Part shown: positions 34,619 to 47,703 of the stretch, in pieces
Layout: the number at the start of each line of letters is the position of its first letter
How positions within the stretch are numbered: the stretch's first letter is position 1
From: Antilocapra americana
Taxonomy: Eukaryota; Chordata; Mammalia; Artiodactyla; Antilocapridae
Assembly: GCA_007570785.1 (NCBI GenBank)
Contig: ML664183.1
Coordinates: 21,388,175 to 21,452,174 of the forward strand
Length of the DNA: 64,000 nt
Reading direction: 5' to 3'
Program-made: the position numbers and the translations under genes
Notes under the pieces: model-generated
The model's input: the letters and a program-made list of their open reading frames with translations, nothing else
The model's database searches: none
Told to the model about the DNA's origin: nothing

Positions 34619-37600
34619 AGTTCAGTTCAGTTCAATTCAGTCATTCAGTCATGTCCGACTCTTCGCAACCCCATGAATCGCAGCATGCCAGGCCTCCCTG
34701 TCCATCACCAATTCCCGGATTCTACCCAAACTTATGTCCACTGAGTCAGTGATGCCATCTAGCCATCTCATTCTCTGTCCTCCCCTTCTCCTGCACTCAA
34801 TCTTTCCCAGCATCAGTGAGTCAACTCTTCGCATTAGGTGGCCAAAGTATTGGAGTTTCAGCTTCAACATCAGTCCTCCTAATGAACACCCAGGACTGAT
34901 CTCCTTTAGGATGGACTGGTTGGATCTCCTTGCAGTCCAAGGGACTCTCAAGAGTCTTCTCCAACACCACAGTTCAAAAGCATCAACTCTTCAGTGCTGA
35001 GCTTTCTTCACAGTCCAACTCTCACATCCATACATAATTACTAGAAAAACCATAGCCTTGAATAGACAGACCTTTGTTGACAAAGTAATGTCTCTACATT
35101 TTAATATGCTGTATAGGTTGGTCATAAATTTCCTACCAAGGAGTAACCGTCTTTTAAATTGATGGTTGCAGTCTCCAACTGCAGTGATTTTGGAGTTCAG
35201 AAAAATAAAGTCTGACACTGTTTCCTCTGTTTCTCCATCTAATTCCCATAAAGTGATTTGACCAGATGTCCTGTTCTTAGTTTCTGAATTATGAGCTCTA
35301 AGGCAACTTTTTCATTCTCCTCTTTCATTTTCAGCAAGAGGCTTTTTAGTTCCTCTTCCCTTTCTGCATAAAGGTGGTATCATATGCTTATCTGAGGTTA
35401 TTGATATTTTTCTCAGAAATCTTGGTTCCAGCCTGTGCTTCTTCCAGCCCAGTGTTTCTCATGATGTACTCTGCATATAAGTTAAATAAGCAGGGGACAA
35501 TATACAGCCTTGACATACGCTTTTTCCTATTTGGAACCAGTCTGTTGTTCCATGTCCGGTTCCAACATGTTGCTTCCTGACCTGCATACAGGTTTCTCAA
35601 AAGGCAGGTCAGGTGGACTGGTATCCCCATCTCTTTAAGAACTTTACACACTTTAATGTGATCCACACAGTCAAAGGCTTTGGCATAGTCAATTAAGCAG
35701 AAATAGATGTTTTTCTGGAACACTGTTGCTTTTTTGATGATCCAGAGGATGTTGGAAATTTGATCTTTGGTTTCTCTCTTTTCTAAAACCAGTTTGAACA
35801 TCTGGAAGTTCATGGTTCACATATTGCTGAAAACTGACTTGGAGAATTTTAAGCATTACTTTAATAGTGTGTGAGATGAGTGCAATTGTTCGGTAGTTTA
35901 AGCATTCTTTGACATTGCCTTTCTTTGGAATTGGAAGAAAAACTAACCTTTTTCAGTCCTGTGGCCACTGCTGAGTTTTTCATATTTGCTGGCATATTGA
36001 GTGCAGCATTTTCACAGCATCATCTTTCAGGATTTGAAATAGCTCAACTGGAATTCCATCACCTCCACTAGCTTTGTTCATATTGATCCTTTCTAAGGCC
36101 CACTTAACTTCACATTCCAGGATGTCTGGCTCTAGGTGAGTGATCACACCATTGTGATTACCTGGTCGTGAAGATCTTTTTTTGTACAGTTCTTCTGAGT
36201 ATTCTTGTCACCTCTTCTTAATATCTTCTGCTTCTGTTAGGTCACTACCAGTTCTCTCCTTTATTGAGCCCAGCTTTGCATGAAATGTTCCCTTGATATC
36301 TCTAATTTTCTTGAAGAGATCTCTAGTCTTTCCCATTCTGTTGTTTTCCTCTATTTCTTTGCATTGATCTCTGAGGAAGGCTTTTTATCTCTCCTTGCTA
36401 TTCTTTGGAACTGTGCATTCAGATGGGACTATCTTTCCTTTTCTCCTTTGGTTTTCACTTCTTCTCTTTTCACAGCTGTTTGTAAGGCCTCCTCTGACAG
36501 CCATTTTGCTTTTTTGCATTTCTTTCATGGGGATGGTCTTGATCCCTGTCTCCTGTACCATGTCACGAATCTCCGTCCGTAGTTCATCAGGTACTCTGTC
36601 TATCTTGTCCCTTAAGTCTATTTCTCACTTTCACAGTATAGTTACAAGGGATTTGATTTAGGTCATACCTGACTGGTCTAGTGGTTTCCCCTACTTTCTT
36701 CAATTTAAGTCTGAGTTTGGCAATAATGAATTCATGATCTGAGCCACAGTCAGCTCCTGGTCTTGTTTTTGCTGACTGTATAGAGCTTCTCCATCTTTGG
36801 CTGCAAAGAATATAATCAGTCTGATTTCGGTGTTGACCATCTGGTGATGTCCATGTGTAGAGTCTTCACTTATGTTGTTGGAAGAGGGTGTTTTCTATGA
36901 CCAGTGCATTCTCTTTAGAAAACTCTATTAGCCCTTGCCCTGCTTCATTCTGTACTCCAAGGCCAAATTTGCCTGTTACTCCAGGTGTTTCTTGACTTCC
37001 AACTTTTGCATTCCAGTCCCGTATAATGAAAAGGACATCTGTTCTAAAAGGTCTTATAACTTTAGTTAGTACTTGTAGGTCTTTATAGAAGTGTTCAACT
37101 TCAGCTTCTTCAGCATTACTGGCTGGGGCATAGGATTGGAATACCGTGATATTCGTTTGCCTTGGAAATGAACAGGGATCATTCTTTCATTTTTGAGATG
37201 GCATCCAAGTACTGCATTTCGGACTCTTTTGTTGACCATGATGGCTACTCCATTTCTTCAAAGGGATTCTTGCCCACAGTAGTAGATATAATAATCATCT
37301 GAGTTAAATTCACCCATTCCAGTCCATCTTAGTCCACTGATTCCTAGAATGTTGGCGTTCACTCTTGCCATCTCCTGTTTGACCACTTCCAATTTGCCTT
37401 GATTCATGGACCTAACATTCCAGGTTCCTATGCAATATTGCTCTTTACAGCATTATACCTTGCTTCTATCACCAGTCACATCTACAACTGGGTGTTGTTT
37501 TTCCTTTGGCTCCATCCCTTCATTCTTTCTGGAATTATTTCTCCACTGATCTCCAGTAGCATATTGGGCACCTACCGACCTGTGGAGTTGTTCTTTCAGT

Positions 37601-37771
37601 ATCCTATCATTTTGCCTTTTCATACTGTTCATGGGGTTCTCAAGGCAAGAATACTGAGGTGGTTTGCCATTCCCTTCTCTAGTGGACCACATTCTGTCAG
37701 ACCTCTCCACCATGACCCATCTGTCTTGGGTGGCCCCACACAGCATGGATTAGTTTCATTTAGTTAGTCAA
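34619..37771 (-). mobile_element. Near full-length BovB LINE, antisense, nested
   Basis: About 3.15 kb of BovB on the minus strand. It runs from its 3' tail (ttcagttcagttcaattcag at 34621) to a 5' region reading ccatgctgtgtggggccacc near 37747. It contains the apurinic-type endonuclease start (WNVRSM near 37405-37420), the connector, the RT and the C-terminus, so nearly all of the element is present. Stops and frameshifts occur throughout. In the RT the YADD codons at 35378-35390 have become stop-A-Y-D. It interrupts a sense BovB, with a degenerate gcaga-start duplication at both ends. Confidence 0.9.
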
Positions 37772-38093
37772 GGCAGAGTACCATCATGAGAAATGCTGGA
37801 CTGAATGAAGTACAAGCTGGGATCAAGACTGCGAGGAGAAATATTAATAACTTCATATATGCAGATGACATCACTCATGGCAGAAAGCAAAGAGGAACTA
37901 GAGAGCCTATTGGTGAAAGTGAAAGAGGAGAATCAAAAAGCTGACTTAAAACTCAACATTCATAAAATGAAGATCATGGCATCCAGTCCGATCACTTCAT
38001 GTAAAATAGATGGGGAAACAAAGGAAATAATGACAGACTTTATTTTCTTGGACTCCAAAATAACTGGAGATGATGACTGCAGCCATGAAATTA

Positions 38094-38127
38094 AAAACAA
38101 ACAAACAAACAAACAAACAAACAAAAA
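38094..38127. repeat. (AAAC)n microsatellite grown inside BovB
   Basis: Six to seven aaac units between the gaaatt and catttgctcc blocks of BovB, where the other copies here have a short A-run. It arose after the BovB inserted. Confidence 0.9.
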
Positions 38128-38162
38128 ACATTTGCTCCTTGAAAGTAAAGCTAAGATCAGTC

Positions 38163-38177
38163 TAGACACCATATTCA
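38163..38177. repeat. Left target-site duplication of the 38178-38532 L1
   Basis: tagacaccatattca, repeated exactly at 38533-38547. Confidence 0.93.
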
Positions 38178-38532
38178 GAGTGAAGTAAGCCAGAAGCAAA
38201 AACAACAATACAGTATATTAACGCATATATATGGAATTTAGAAAGACGGTAACGAGAACCCAACGTGCGAGACAGCAAAAGGAACGCAGATGTATAGAAT
38301 AGACTTGTGGACTTTGTGGATGAGGGTAAGGGTGGGATGATATGGGAGAAGGGCATTGAAGCAAGTTAATTATCATATGTCTAATCAATCGCCAGCCCAG
38401 GATTGATGCTCGGGGCTGGTGCAGCGAGATTTCCCGGGGGGGAGGGAGGAGGGAGGGGTGTTCCGGAGGGGAAGCATATGTAAACCCATGGTGATATCAT
38501 GACAATGTATGGCAAAAACAATAAAAAAAAAA
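38178..38532 (+). mobile_element. Ruminant L1 3' end inserted into BovB
   Basis: A sense L1, from the last codons of ORF2 (gagtgaagtaagccagaagc) through the 3' UTR to an A-tract at 38523-38532. A perfect 15-bp target-site duplication flanks it, and removing it restores the BovB order (gacaccatattcaaaagcag). It shares the gcagcgag and gtgatatcatgac variants with the L1 at 2182-2431. It is younger than the BovB it interrupts. Confidence 0.93.
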
Positions 38533-38547
38533 TAGACACCATATTCA
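38533..38547. repeat. Right target-site duplication of the 38178-38532 L1
   Basis: tagacaccatattca, identical to 38163-38177. Confidence 0.93.
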
Positions 38548-39036
38548 AAAGCAGAGACAGTACTTTGCCAAAAAGCTCCATCTAGTCAAAGCTATAGTTT
38601 TTCCATTAGTAATGTATGGATTGAGAGTTTGACCATAAGATGGCTGAGTGTGGAAAAACTGATGTTTTTGAATTGTGGTGGTGGAGAAGAATCTTCAGAA
38701 TCTCTTGAATTGCAAGGAGACCAAACCAGTCAATCCTAAAGGAAATCAGTTCTGAATATATATTGCAAGGACTGATGCTGAATCTGAAGCATCAATACTT
38801 TGGCCACCTGATGCAAAGATATGACTCATATGAAAAGACTCTGATGCTGGGGAAAATGGAAGGTAGGAGAAGGAGATGACAAAGGATCAGATGGTTGGGT
38901 CGCATCATTGAATCAATGGACATGAGTTTGAGCAAACTCCAGGAGTTGGTGATTGACAGGGAAGTCTGGCTAGTCGCAGTCTCTGGGATTGCAAAGAGTT
39001 GAACATGACTGAGTGACTGGACTGAACTGATTGATT
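38548..39036 (+). mobile_element. BovB LINE, right part and 3' end of the interrupted copy
   Basis: Completes the sense BovB: aaagcagagacagtactttg, the gttgggtcgcatcattgaat block, gtctctgggattgcaaagag and the gactgagtgactggactgaa tail. The left, middle and right parts cover one truncated sense copy that has been hit by two later LINE insertions. Confidence 0.9.
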
Positions 39037-39302
39037 TCAACGGCACAGTATCTAGACATTAGGCTGAACTACATAAAATTGCATTTATGAAACTATATTT
39101 TGAACTCCAAAATTAGAAATTTTATATGACTTAACCTAAAAAATTGATATCTAATATTCAATTGTCATTAGTCCCATACAATTAGTAAATTATAATCTCA
39201 ACACACAATTCTTGAAGATCAATGACCTTTTAAAATATTGAAAAGAGATAAGGGCTTCTGATAAATGAGGATAGAATCTTGATACATACATACATATACA
39301 TA

Positions 39303-39512
39303 AAGAAAAGTACAGTCTCTCAGTAGTGTCCTATTCTTTGCTACCCCATGGACTGTAGCCTTCCAGGCTTCTTTGTCCATGGAATTTTCCAGGCAAGGAT
39401 ACTAGAATGGGTTGCCATTTCCTTCTCCAAGGGATATTCCCAACCCAGGGATCTAACCCAGGTCTCCTGCATTGCAGCAGACACTTTACCTTCTGAGCCA
39501 CCAGGGAAGCCC
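39303..39512 (-). mobile_element. Bov-tA SINE, antisense, near full length
   Basis: Antisense copy from the Bov-A half (cccatggactgtagccttcc, gtccatggaattttccaggc) to the tRNA-like half (agggatctaacccaggtctc) and gagccaccagggaagccc. The 10 bases catatacata occur at 39293-39302 and 39513-39522 and are a likely target-site duplication, though the flanks are AC/AT-rich. Confidence 0.93.
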
Positions 39513-39522
39513 CATATACATA

Positions 39523-40538
39523 TATGCATTCATATACATATTTAATGTTTGGTGGATTTCAATAAGTGTGTAGTCATTCACCATCTCACAACTAAAACAC
39601 ACACACACAGAAAAAATCATCATTTAAATATTAAAATTTGACTCTAGATGATATTAGTTAGGTCTTAGGAGCAGCTGATTTAAAATAAAACAAGGCAAAA
39701 TTCAATCTGTGGTTTGCAGTAGAGGCTTATTTTTAAAATCTTCTGTGAAATTTGAAAGGTGAGAAGAGGAGATTTGAAAGAATATCTTTTTGTCTTATCG
39801 TCATAGTCAATGCTCTGTTCTTTTACAAAAGAGTTCAAACTTGGACCATACCTTCCTCTAGCCTTAGCTGAAGCAAGACATCAAGTGAAAGTTGTGGAGG
39901 GAGAGGTATTTTCTCTTGGGTTTTCTCAGAAATTATAGTGTTGCTTTCTGCTAAACCAGATTAAATAAACTAGCAGAACCTGAGATAGATAAATACTGCA
40001 CAAGAGCAAACCATAGCCAAAAATTCACTTAGGCACCCATTATTGAGGAAGGAAATATGAAATATGTTTTGAAAAGTATAATTCCAGAGGGAAAATGTGA
40101 AAGTTAGTATATATTTATGTTCTGTTTTGTACTTCTCTTTCTCCATTGAATTTTCTCACTAGCTAAAACTCTAAATATTCAAAGTATATCTGTACTTAGG
40201 AGTGAGAGTCTGTCTCAATATCATTGCTGGGTGGTCAATTCATAATCATATATCAATAAAGATAAAATTGGCTAAATTTATTGAGCAATTATTCACAGTA
40301 GATAATTTTTAGGTGCACATGAATTATGTTAATTGATAACCTGTCTTAATTGTTGTGAAGATATCATGTGAGAAAAGTACCATGATTATGTTCATTCCAT
40401 GGGTAAGGAAACTAAAGCTCAAAAAAACCTAGACAGAGTAACATGGATAAGAAGTAATAGAGCTGGATATTTTTTATCTTGAGCAGTCAAACTCCGGAAT
40501 TTTCCTTGTAACCACTACTTCATAGCATCTTACTAAAA
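39523..40538. other. Intergenic sequence with one MIR
   Basis: The stretch at about 40277-40480 resembles a MIR SINE in sense: aatttattgagcaattattc, then ttccatgggtaaggaaacta and aagtaatagagctgg. The rest is unrecognised. Confidence 0.5.
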
Positions 40539-40547
40539 TGCTTTGCT

Positions 40548-40662
40548 GCGTGGCTACGTGCTTAGTCACTTCAGTAGTGTCCAACTCTCAGCGATCCTAT
40601 GGACCATGGCCTCCCAGGCTTCTCTGTCCATGGGATTCTCCAGGCAAGAATACTGGAGTCAG
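40548..40662 (-). mobile_element. Bov-A-type SINE fragment, antisense
   Basis: Antisense copy with gtgcttagtcacttcagtag, ggaccatggcctcccaggct and gattctccaggcaagaatac, ending at tggagtcag. The nine bases tgctttgct at 40539-40547 and 40663-40671 fit a target-site duplication. Only the Bov-A half is present. Confidence 0.9.
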
Positions 40663-40671
40663 TGCTTTGCT

Positions 40672-43600
40672 TTTATAATAGATTGTTCTCATACATATAG
40701 ATGTCAGATTGTAGTAGTGAGACTTGCCATTCCTAGAGCTAAAAAGCAACAAGATATAATTTGTCTAGAAGTACTTACACCTCAAGGGGGACATATGTAC
40801 GTGTGTGTGTGTTTACATACATATAAATTATGTATATATGCTATATAATATACATATGAATGTTTCAGTGAATATGCACATATGTATGTGTGTAAAAGGG
40901 GTTAGCAGTTAATTGAAAATCCTCAAAAAATTTTACCATCCCATCCCAGAAATGCAGAACCTCTTTGAAAATTAGGCATGATAGTATTTTTGCTTTGTTT
41001 TCTGCAAAGAGATCTCTTCAGTTTTCTAAATCTATATAAGAATAACTTGGGCTTGATTACATAGCTATTTTGTATTGCTTATATAATGATTCATATTTTA
41101 TTAATTTTAAAATATGATTTTCAATGATATACTAATCATGCATTTATGTGTGATGTTAAAGCTTTTAAGATTATAGATAGCTTTGATGTATGGAAGCACT
41201 GAAAATATGGACGGATTTACAGTATGGAGATATTCAAAACATGGAAGCAAAGATGTTTTGAGCATGTCTTGAGCAAGTTTTGAGCATGAGTGTTATGAGG
41301 ACACTTTGTGTTTTCAGTATTTATTCCCATTTGACTTTTCCTTAGGACCCAGATTTCTCTTTAGTATCATTGGTGTTGGAAGAGGTATGTACCATATCCA
41401 GTTCAACAATGCTCAGCTAATCAGTTTATGCTGTTCTCCTGTCACAATGATCATGTGACCTCAGCTCGTTTAGAGTATATTTTGAACTTTTGCTGAAAAG
41501 TTGGGAGTGTATACAGTCTTGTTTGATTCTTTGATTGAACATTTGGTGGGCAAATGTGACTTCTGAAACACACACTGCCATTTTTCTATATGAAGAAAGG
41601 TAGCTTGAAGTCAAATTGAGCTCCAAGGAAAGGGATAACCAAGAAGATCTCAGAGATTTAATCAGATCCTTAATCAAGCAGTCTCTGAAATCTACCCAAA
41701 TTCTGGACTTTTACAATTGAGTGGATAAATATAGTTCTTTTGTTCTGTTTAAAGCTATTTGTTAGTTCTTACACTCTTTGCAACCAAAAGCACTATAACT
41801 GTTAAACACTAGGGTATTGAAACCTTACTATTTGAAAAATTTTAGAAATAAAGCTGGCTTTATTTTAATATCAATTTCATACTAAATGCTCAATGCAAAG
41901 AAAAAAAAGTTTACCAATGCATTTAAAATTTTTTTCAGTTTATCAAAATACAACATATAACAGTGGGTTAGTTTCATGTGTACAATAATATGATTGATAA
42001 CACATATTTAATGCAAAATAATTGCCACAGCAAGGTTATTAACAATGTATTTTAAAAGGAGAATTTAATGTTATTAATATCTGAAAATCTCAGCCTTGAA
42101 ATACTGTCTAAGTTGGATCAAACACTAATCAGTTAAAAAATAATGTAGAGTGCATTATGCACAAAGCACTGTATTAGAATGCTAAAATGGACATGAAAAT
42201 TAAAAAAAAAAACATGAAACCTCTAATTCAGTTAATTACCTCATCTGTATAGTTACAAAAAAATATTTTGATACTTCACTGGCATATTTAATATACCTGT
42301 AAAATCTCAAGTGGCCTTCCAAACTTCCCATCTTCCTCTTTTCCTCCTTTCCAATATTAAAAATCACTCACTGAGCACTTATTATTTGTGAAAGTATATA
42401 CTATTTGCTGAGAAAGCTGTAATGAAAGAACTCACTAATTGTTAGGAAAGAAAGACAACAATCAAGAATTAGACAAGTAAATACAGAAAGAGGTTATATG
42501 AGTAAAGGTTTAGTTTTGTTTTTCTTTAAATTATGAGAAATTAAAAATATAGTTTCCTCTTACATAAATCAAATTTATCTTTTTAATAAATTCTGACTCA
42601 AGCAGCATTTAAATTTCCAAAACTTAGGGGAAAAGGACAACTTTCAAATCACTGAGATTATATAATACAAAGCAATTTTAATGTTATAGGATTTTGCTCT
42701 TGCATTCACTAACAAAATATTGCAGAGAGGAAGCTATTAATGCAGTTGAAGAAAAACAAAACACCTGAAGTACCTAAAATGCAGACTCTCTACAAGTAAT
42801 CTACAATGTATTGCAGTTGGAAAACACAAATATGTTAAACAGAAATGTGTTTCAATATAGTAAAATTTAATTTGAATGAGATGGGCCTGAGGTTTCAAAT
42901 ATACATAAGTTTTTAATGGGACAAACTAACTTGTTCTGAAAACAAAGCTTTCATTCACATTTTAACTTTTTCTCTCTGACAATGAATATATAATTTATTC
43001 AAAATTAGATTTTCATGGGGAAACAATTTTTCAAAATTCAAATACACTAGGACATATGTCTATTCTTATCAGACAGTGAATCTCGAGCAGTCTAATTACT
43101 GATATGCAACAGCCTACAAGACATCAAGGCAGATTTAATTAGAAGCATTATTTTGACCCACTGGATGTAGGGTGGACCAAGCATGGGAGCTTAGCAAAGA
43201 TTGGAAAAGCAATATTTTTGTAAGAAGTATAAAAAGTAAATAGGTATTGTGAAAAACATATGCTTTCAATTCAATAATGAGCTACTCAATAATTGATAAT
43301 GTAAACCTACTGTTTATATGACTTCAATTTTGTAAAAATTGGCCAGAAGAAATGCTGAGTTATTTTGTTTTACAGATGTATTTCCTTAGAGTGTGTGTGT
43401 TTAAAGAAAAAATCCATAGTAAAGTTCACAGTTGTTTATGGTTTTCTGCAGGAAAGAGGTTCCATACAATATGGTAAAACTCCCCTGAAATCCAATTCTA
43501 AGTGATTTCCAGCAGTGCAAACTAGATATATTTTTCAAAGCATATGGTGTGTCTTAGCAAATTTGTCTAAATTCCATTTGCATTATTCTAGATTTATTGT

Positions 43601-44925
43601 TTCTTTGGAGAAGAGAGGTTATAGCCATGCAAACACACTAATTAATTAAGTAATTTTTTAGTATTTATTACAGAGATATAGAGAACATATTTGAAATGTT
43701 CTTTTTTAAAAAATTGCTACTTGCCAAAAATCTTTTAAAATAAAATAAGAATTAACTGTCCTGATGGAAAATTACAGGGAGTGGAATAAACATGAATTCT
43801 ATCCCTTTCATTCCTTTTAGGCACTTCCAGCAAATCTTCCAAGCATTAAAAAAAAAAAAAAAAAGGAGAACTATTAATCTAGTCCAAGAAAATGACTTCA
43901 CATATGTTTTTATCTGATCCTCACAATAACATGAAGCACCTTTGATATTCCCAAATAAGATCATAAATTAAGACTATGAGGGGTTATGTTATTTGAACAT
44001 GCAAGCAGCAAATTAAATATGGAGCTAGCTACTTACACAGTTCTGAAACTAACACAGAGAAAGTAGTACACTCTTACTTCTAACTTCATATCATTTACAT
44101 ATATTTTGCAATGTACTCTGGCATAGTCTCAATACTCTTTGATGTTTTATTACTACTTTCAGCTAACCAAAAATATCAAATCATTAATATTCAGTCACTC
44201 AGCAATCTTGGCCAATGTGAAAACTGGCACCTATGGGAACTGGCCCTTAGGTTTTAGTGAAATTAATTACATATTGAATCTCTTTGTCAGTTCTGTACTT
44301 GAATCTGCATCATTCCTTTTTGCTTTCAACTCTTGATGACAAAAGCTAATTTTAGAGAATAGGAACCAAATCTCTTCTTTGATTTATGAATTTTGGGTAA
44401 CTAGAAAACTCAATTTAAATATATGAACATTGAGTCTCTCCTTACAAACACATACTCAGGTCAGAGGCTGTTTCTAAAATAGCACTTGTTTGTTTCTTTG
44501 TTCAAGAGATTATGAATGGAAACAACTAAGAATCTGAAATTCATGGAAAACTCACAACTTGTTCAAGATGTTTTCTCTTCCTAAGGATTCTTCCATCCAA
44601 TTCAACTGGCCAAAGGCTACATATCATTCAAGAATTTCAAGTTTTAATTTACATATGTAGATTTTTTTTTTCTCCCTGAACATTTCCTTCCCTTCATGAC
44701 AATATATGCAGACATAATTGGGAACTCCCATTCTTCATGTAGCTCACTGCTCTGCAATATGCATAACAGCATAAAGGATTTACTGTATATGTATACATTT
44801 TAATATAGGTTTTCTTCAATGGAGAATTAGCCATTATTCATCTTCGGACAATGAGTATAAACATTATGATTTCCCTACTTTGGGATCCAGCGAAGGGACT
44901 GAGAATCCCCAGGGAATTTGACCCA
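40672..44925. other. AT-rich intergenic sequence, 4.3 kb
   Basis: Holds short GT/AT-rich tracts near 40800-40880, an A-run at 43848-43864 and a possible MIR at about 43900-44045 (ttatctgatcctcacaataa). No open frame with a recognisable domain was seen. Confidence 0.45.
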
Positions 44926-44929
44926 AGAT

Positions 44930-45793
44930 AGGTTTCAACATTATGTGAATTCAGAACTCCCAGATGCAAAAGGTAGACATAGAAAAGGCAGAGGGACCAG
45001 AGTTAAAATGGCCAACATCCACTGGATCATAGAAAAAGGAAGAGAATTCCAGAAGAACATCTACTTCTGCTTCATTGACTACAGTAAAAGTCTTTGACTG
45101 TGTGGACCACAGCAAACTGTGGAAAATTCAAGAGATGGAAATGCTAGAACACCTTAACTGCCTCCTGTAAAACATTTATGCAGGTCAAGAAGCAATAGTT
45201 AGAACCAGACATGGAACAATGGATTGCTGGTTCAAATTTGGGAAAGGAGTACATCAAGGCTGTATATTGTTATCCTGCTTATTTAAATTATATGCAGAGT
45301 ACATCATGTGAAATGCCAGGCTGAATGAAGTACAAGCTACAATGAAGATTGTTAGGGAAAATATCAATAACCTCAGATATGTAGATGACACCACCTTTAT
45401 GGCAGAATGCAAAGAGGAACTAAGGAGCCTGTTGATGAAAGTGAAGTGGAGAGTGGAAAAACTGGCATGAAAATCAGCATCAAAAAGCTAAGCTCATGAC
45501 ATCTGATCCATCACTTCATGGTAAATAGATGGGGAAACAATGGAAACAGTGAGAGATTATATTTTGGGGGGCTCCAAAATCACTGCAGATGATCACTGGA
45601 GCTGTGAAATTAAAAGATGCTTGCTCCTTGAAAGAAAAGTTATGACAAACTTAGACAGCATATTAAAAAGCCGAGAAATTACTTTGCAAACAAAGGTCTG
45701 TATAGTCAAAGCAATGATTTTTCAAGTAGTCATGTATGGATGTGAGAGTTGGTAGAGAAATAAGGCTGAGTATCAAATAATAGATGCTGTTGA
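44930..45793 (+). mobile_element. BovB segment 1 of a head-to-tail series
   Basis: A sense BovB segment that enters near the ttatgtgaattcagaactcc block upstream of the RT and passes through the RT and post-RT region to gagtatcaaataatagatgc. The catalytic motif reads YVDD (45379-45392 region) because of one change in the Ala codon. The segment does not reach the BovB 3' end. It joins directly to an upstream part of another BovB at about 45794. Confidence 0.9.
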
Positions 45794-47703
45794 TAGAAAT
45801 GCAAAAAAAGCAAAATGGCTCTCTGAGGAGGCCTTACAAATAGCTGTGAAAAGACAGGAAGTAAAAAGCAAAGGAGAAAAGGAAAGACATTCCCATTTGG
45901 ATGCAGAGTTCCAAAGAATAGCAAGGAGAGATAAGAAAGCCTTCTCAGTGATCAATGTAAAGAAATAGAGGGAAAACAACAGAATGGGAAAGACTAGATA
46001 CTTCTTCAAAATATTAGAGATACCAAGGGAACATTTCATGCAAAGCTGGGCTCAATAAAGGACAGAAGTAGTAGTGACCTAACAGAAGCAGAAGATATTA
46101 AGAAAAGGTGGCAAGAATACAGAGAAGAACTGTACAAAAAAAGATGTTCACTACCCAAATAATCATGATGGTGTGATCACTCACCTAGAGCCAGACATCC
46201 TGGAATGTGAAGTCAAGTGGGCCTTAGGAAGCATCACTACAAACAAAGCTAGTGGAGGTAACAGAATTCCAGCTAAGCTATTTCAATTCTGAAAGATGAT
46301 GCTGTGAAAGTATTGCAGTCAATATGCCAACAAATATGAAAAACTCAGCAGTGGCCACAGGACTGGAAAAGGTCAGTTTTCATTCTATTCCCAAAGAAAG
46401 GCAATGCCGAAGGAATGCTCAAACTACCACACAGTTGCACTCATCTTACACGCTAGTAAAGTAACACTTAAAATTCTCAAGCCAGGCTTCAGCAATATGT
46501 AAACCGTGAACTTCCACATGTTCAAGCTGGTTTTAGAAAAGGCTGAAGAACCAGAGATCAAATTGTCAACATTGCTGGACCATTGGAAAAGGAAGAGAGT
46601 TCCAGATAAACATCTATTTCTGCTTTATTGACTATACCAAAAGGACTGTATGGATCACAATAAACTGTAGAAAATTCTTAAAGAGATGGGCAAACCAGAT
46701 CATCTGACCTGCCTCTTGAGAAACCTATATGCAGGTCGGGAAGCAACAGTCAGAACTGAACATGGAATAACAGACTGGTTCCAAATAGGAAAAAGTATGT
46801 CAAGACTATATATTGTCATTTTGCTTATTTAACTTATATGCAGAGTACATCATGAGAAACTCTGGGCTGGATGAAGCACAAGCTGGAATCAAGACAGCTG
46901 GGTGAAATATCAATAATCTCAGATATGCAGATGACATCACCCTTATGGCAGAAAGTGAAGAAGAACTAAAGGGCCTCTTGATGAAAGTGAAAGTTGAGAG
47001 TGAAAAAATTGGCATAAGGCTCAATATTCAGAAAACTAAAATCGTGGCATCTGGTCCCATTTCTTCATGGCACATAGATGGGAAATAGTGGAAATAGTGT
47101 CAGACTATTTTTTTCGGGCTCCAAAATCACTGCAGATGGTGATTGCAGCCATGAAATTAAAAGACGCTTACAACTTGGAAGTAAAGTTATGACCATCCTA
47201 GATAGCATATTGAAAAGCAGAGACATTGCTTTGCCCACAAAACTCCATCTAATCAAGGCTATGGTTTTTCCAGTGGCCATGTATGGATGTGAGAGTTGGA
47301 CTGTGAAGAAAGCTGATCGCTGAAAAGTTGATGCTTTTGAATTGTGGTGTTAGAGAAGACTCTTGAGAGTCCCTTGGACTGTAAGGAGATCCAACCAGTC
47401 CATCCTAAAGGAGATCATTCCTGGGTATCCTTTGGAAGGACTGATGCTGAATCTAAACTTCAATACTTTGGCCACCAGATGTGGAGAGTAGACTCTTTGG
47501 AAAAGACTCTAATGCTGAGAAGGATTGGGAGCAGGAGAAGAAGGGGACAACAGAGGATGAGATTGCTGGATAGCATCATCAACTCGATGGCCATGGGTGT
47601 GGGTGGACTCTGGGTGTTGATGATGGACAGGGAGGCCTGATGTGCTGTGGTTCATGGGGTTGCAAAAAGTTGGACATGACTCAGTGACTAAACTGAACTG
47701 GAC
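45794..47703 (+). mobile_element. BovB segment 2, connector to 3' end
   Basis: Starts in the connector between endonuclease and RT (gaaatgcaaaaaaagcaaaa) and runs through the RT to the true 3' end (ggttgcaaaaagttggacat, gactcagtgactaaactgaa). YADD is intact at about 46924-46935. Frames at 47078-47323 and 47344-47640 cover the post-RT region in different frames. At 47703 it joins a 45-base scrap of BovB 3' region, followed by segment 3. Confidence 0.92.

Larger units (their letters stand above)
37772..38177 (+). mobile_element. BovB LINE, middle part of the interrupted copy
   Basis: Resumes the sense BovB of 34241-34618 at the ccatcatgagaaatgctgga block. The YADD motif is legible (atatatgcagatgacatcac). 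An (AAAC)n expansion at about 38094-38127 sits where other copies simply read gaaattaaaagacgc. The sequence is cut at 38177 by an L1 insertion. Confidence 0.9.

Noticed and set aside
34649..37746. Minus- and plus-strand frames in this interval as host genes
   Set aside because: All fall inside the antisense BovB. They are fragments of its endonuclease/RT ORF or shadows of it.
40539..40671. A tRNA gene in the SINE-rich areas
   Set aside because: The tRNA-like text in the window belongs to Bov-tA SINEs and lacks a proper cloverleaf and anticodon arm. This copy does not even contain the tRNA-like half.
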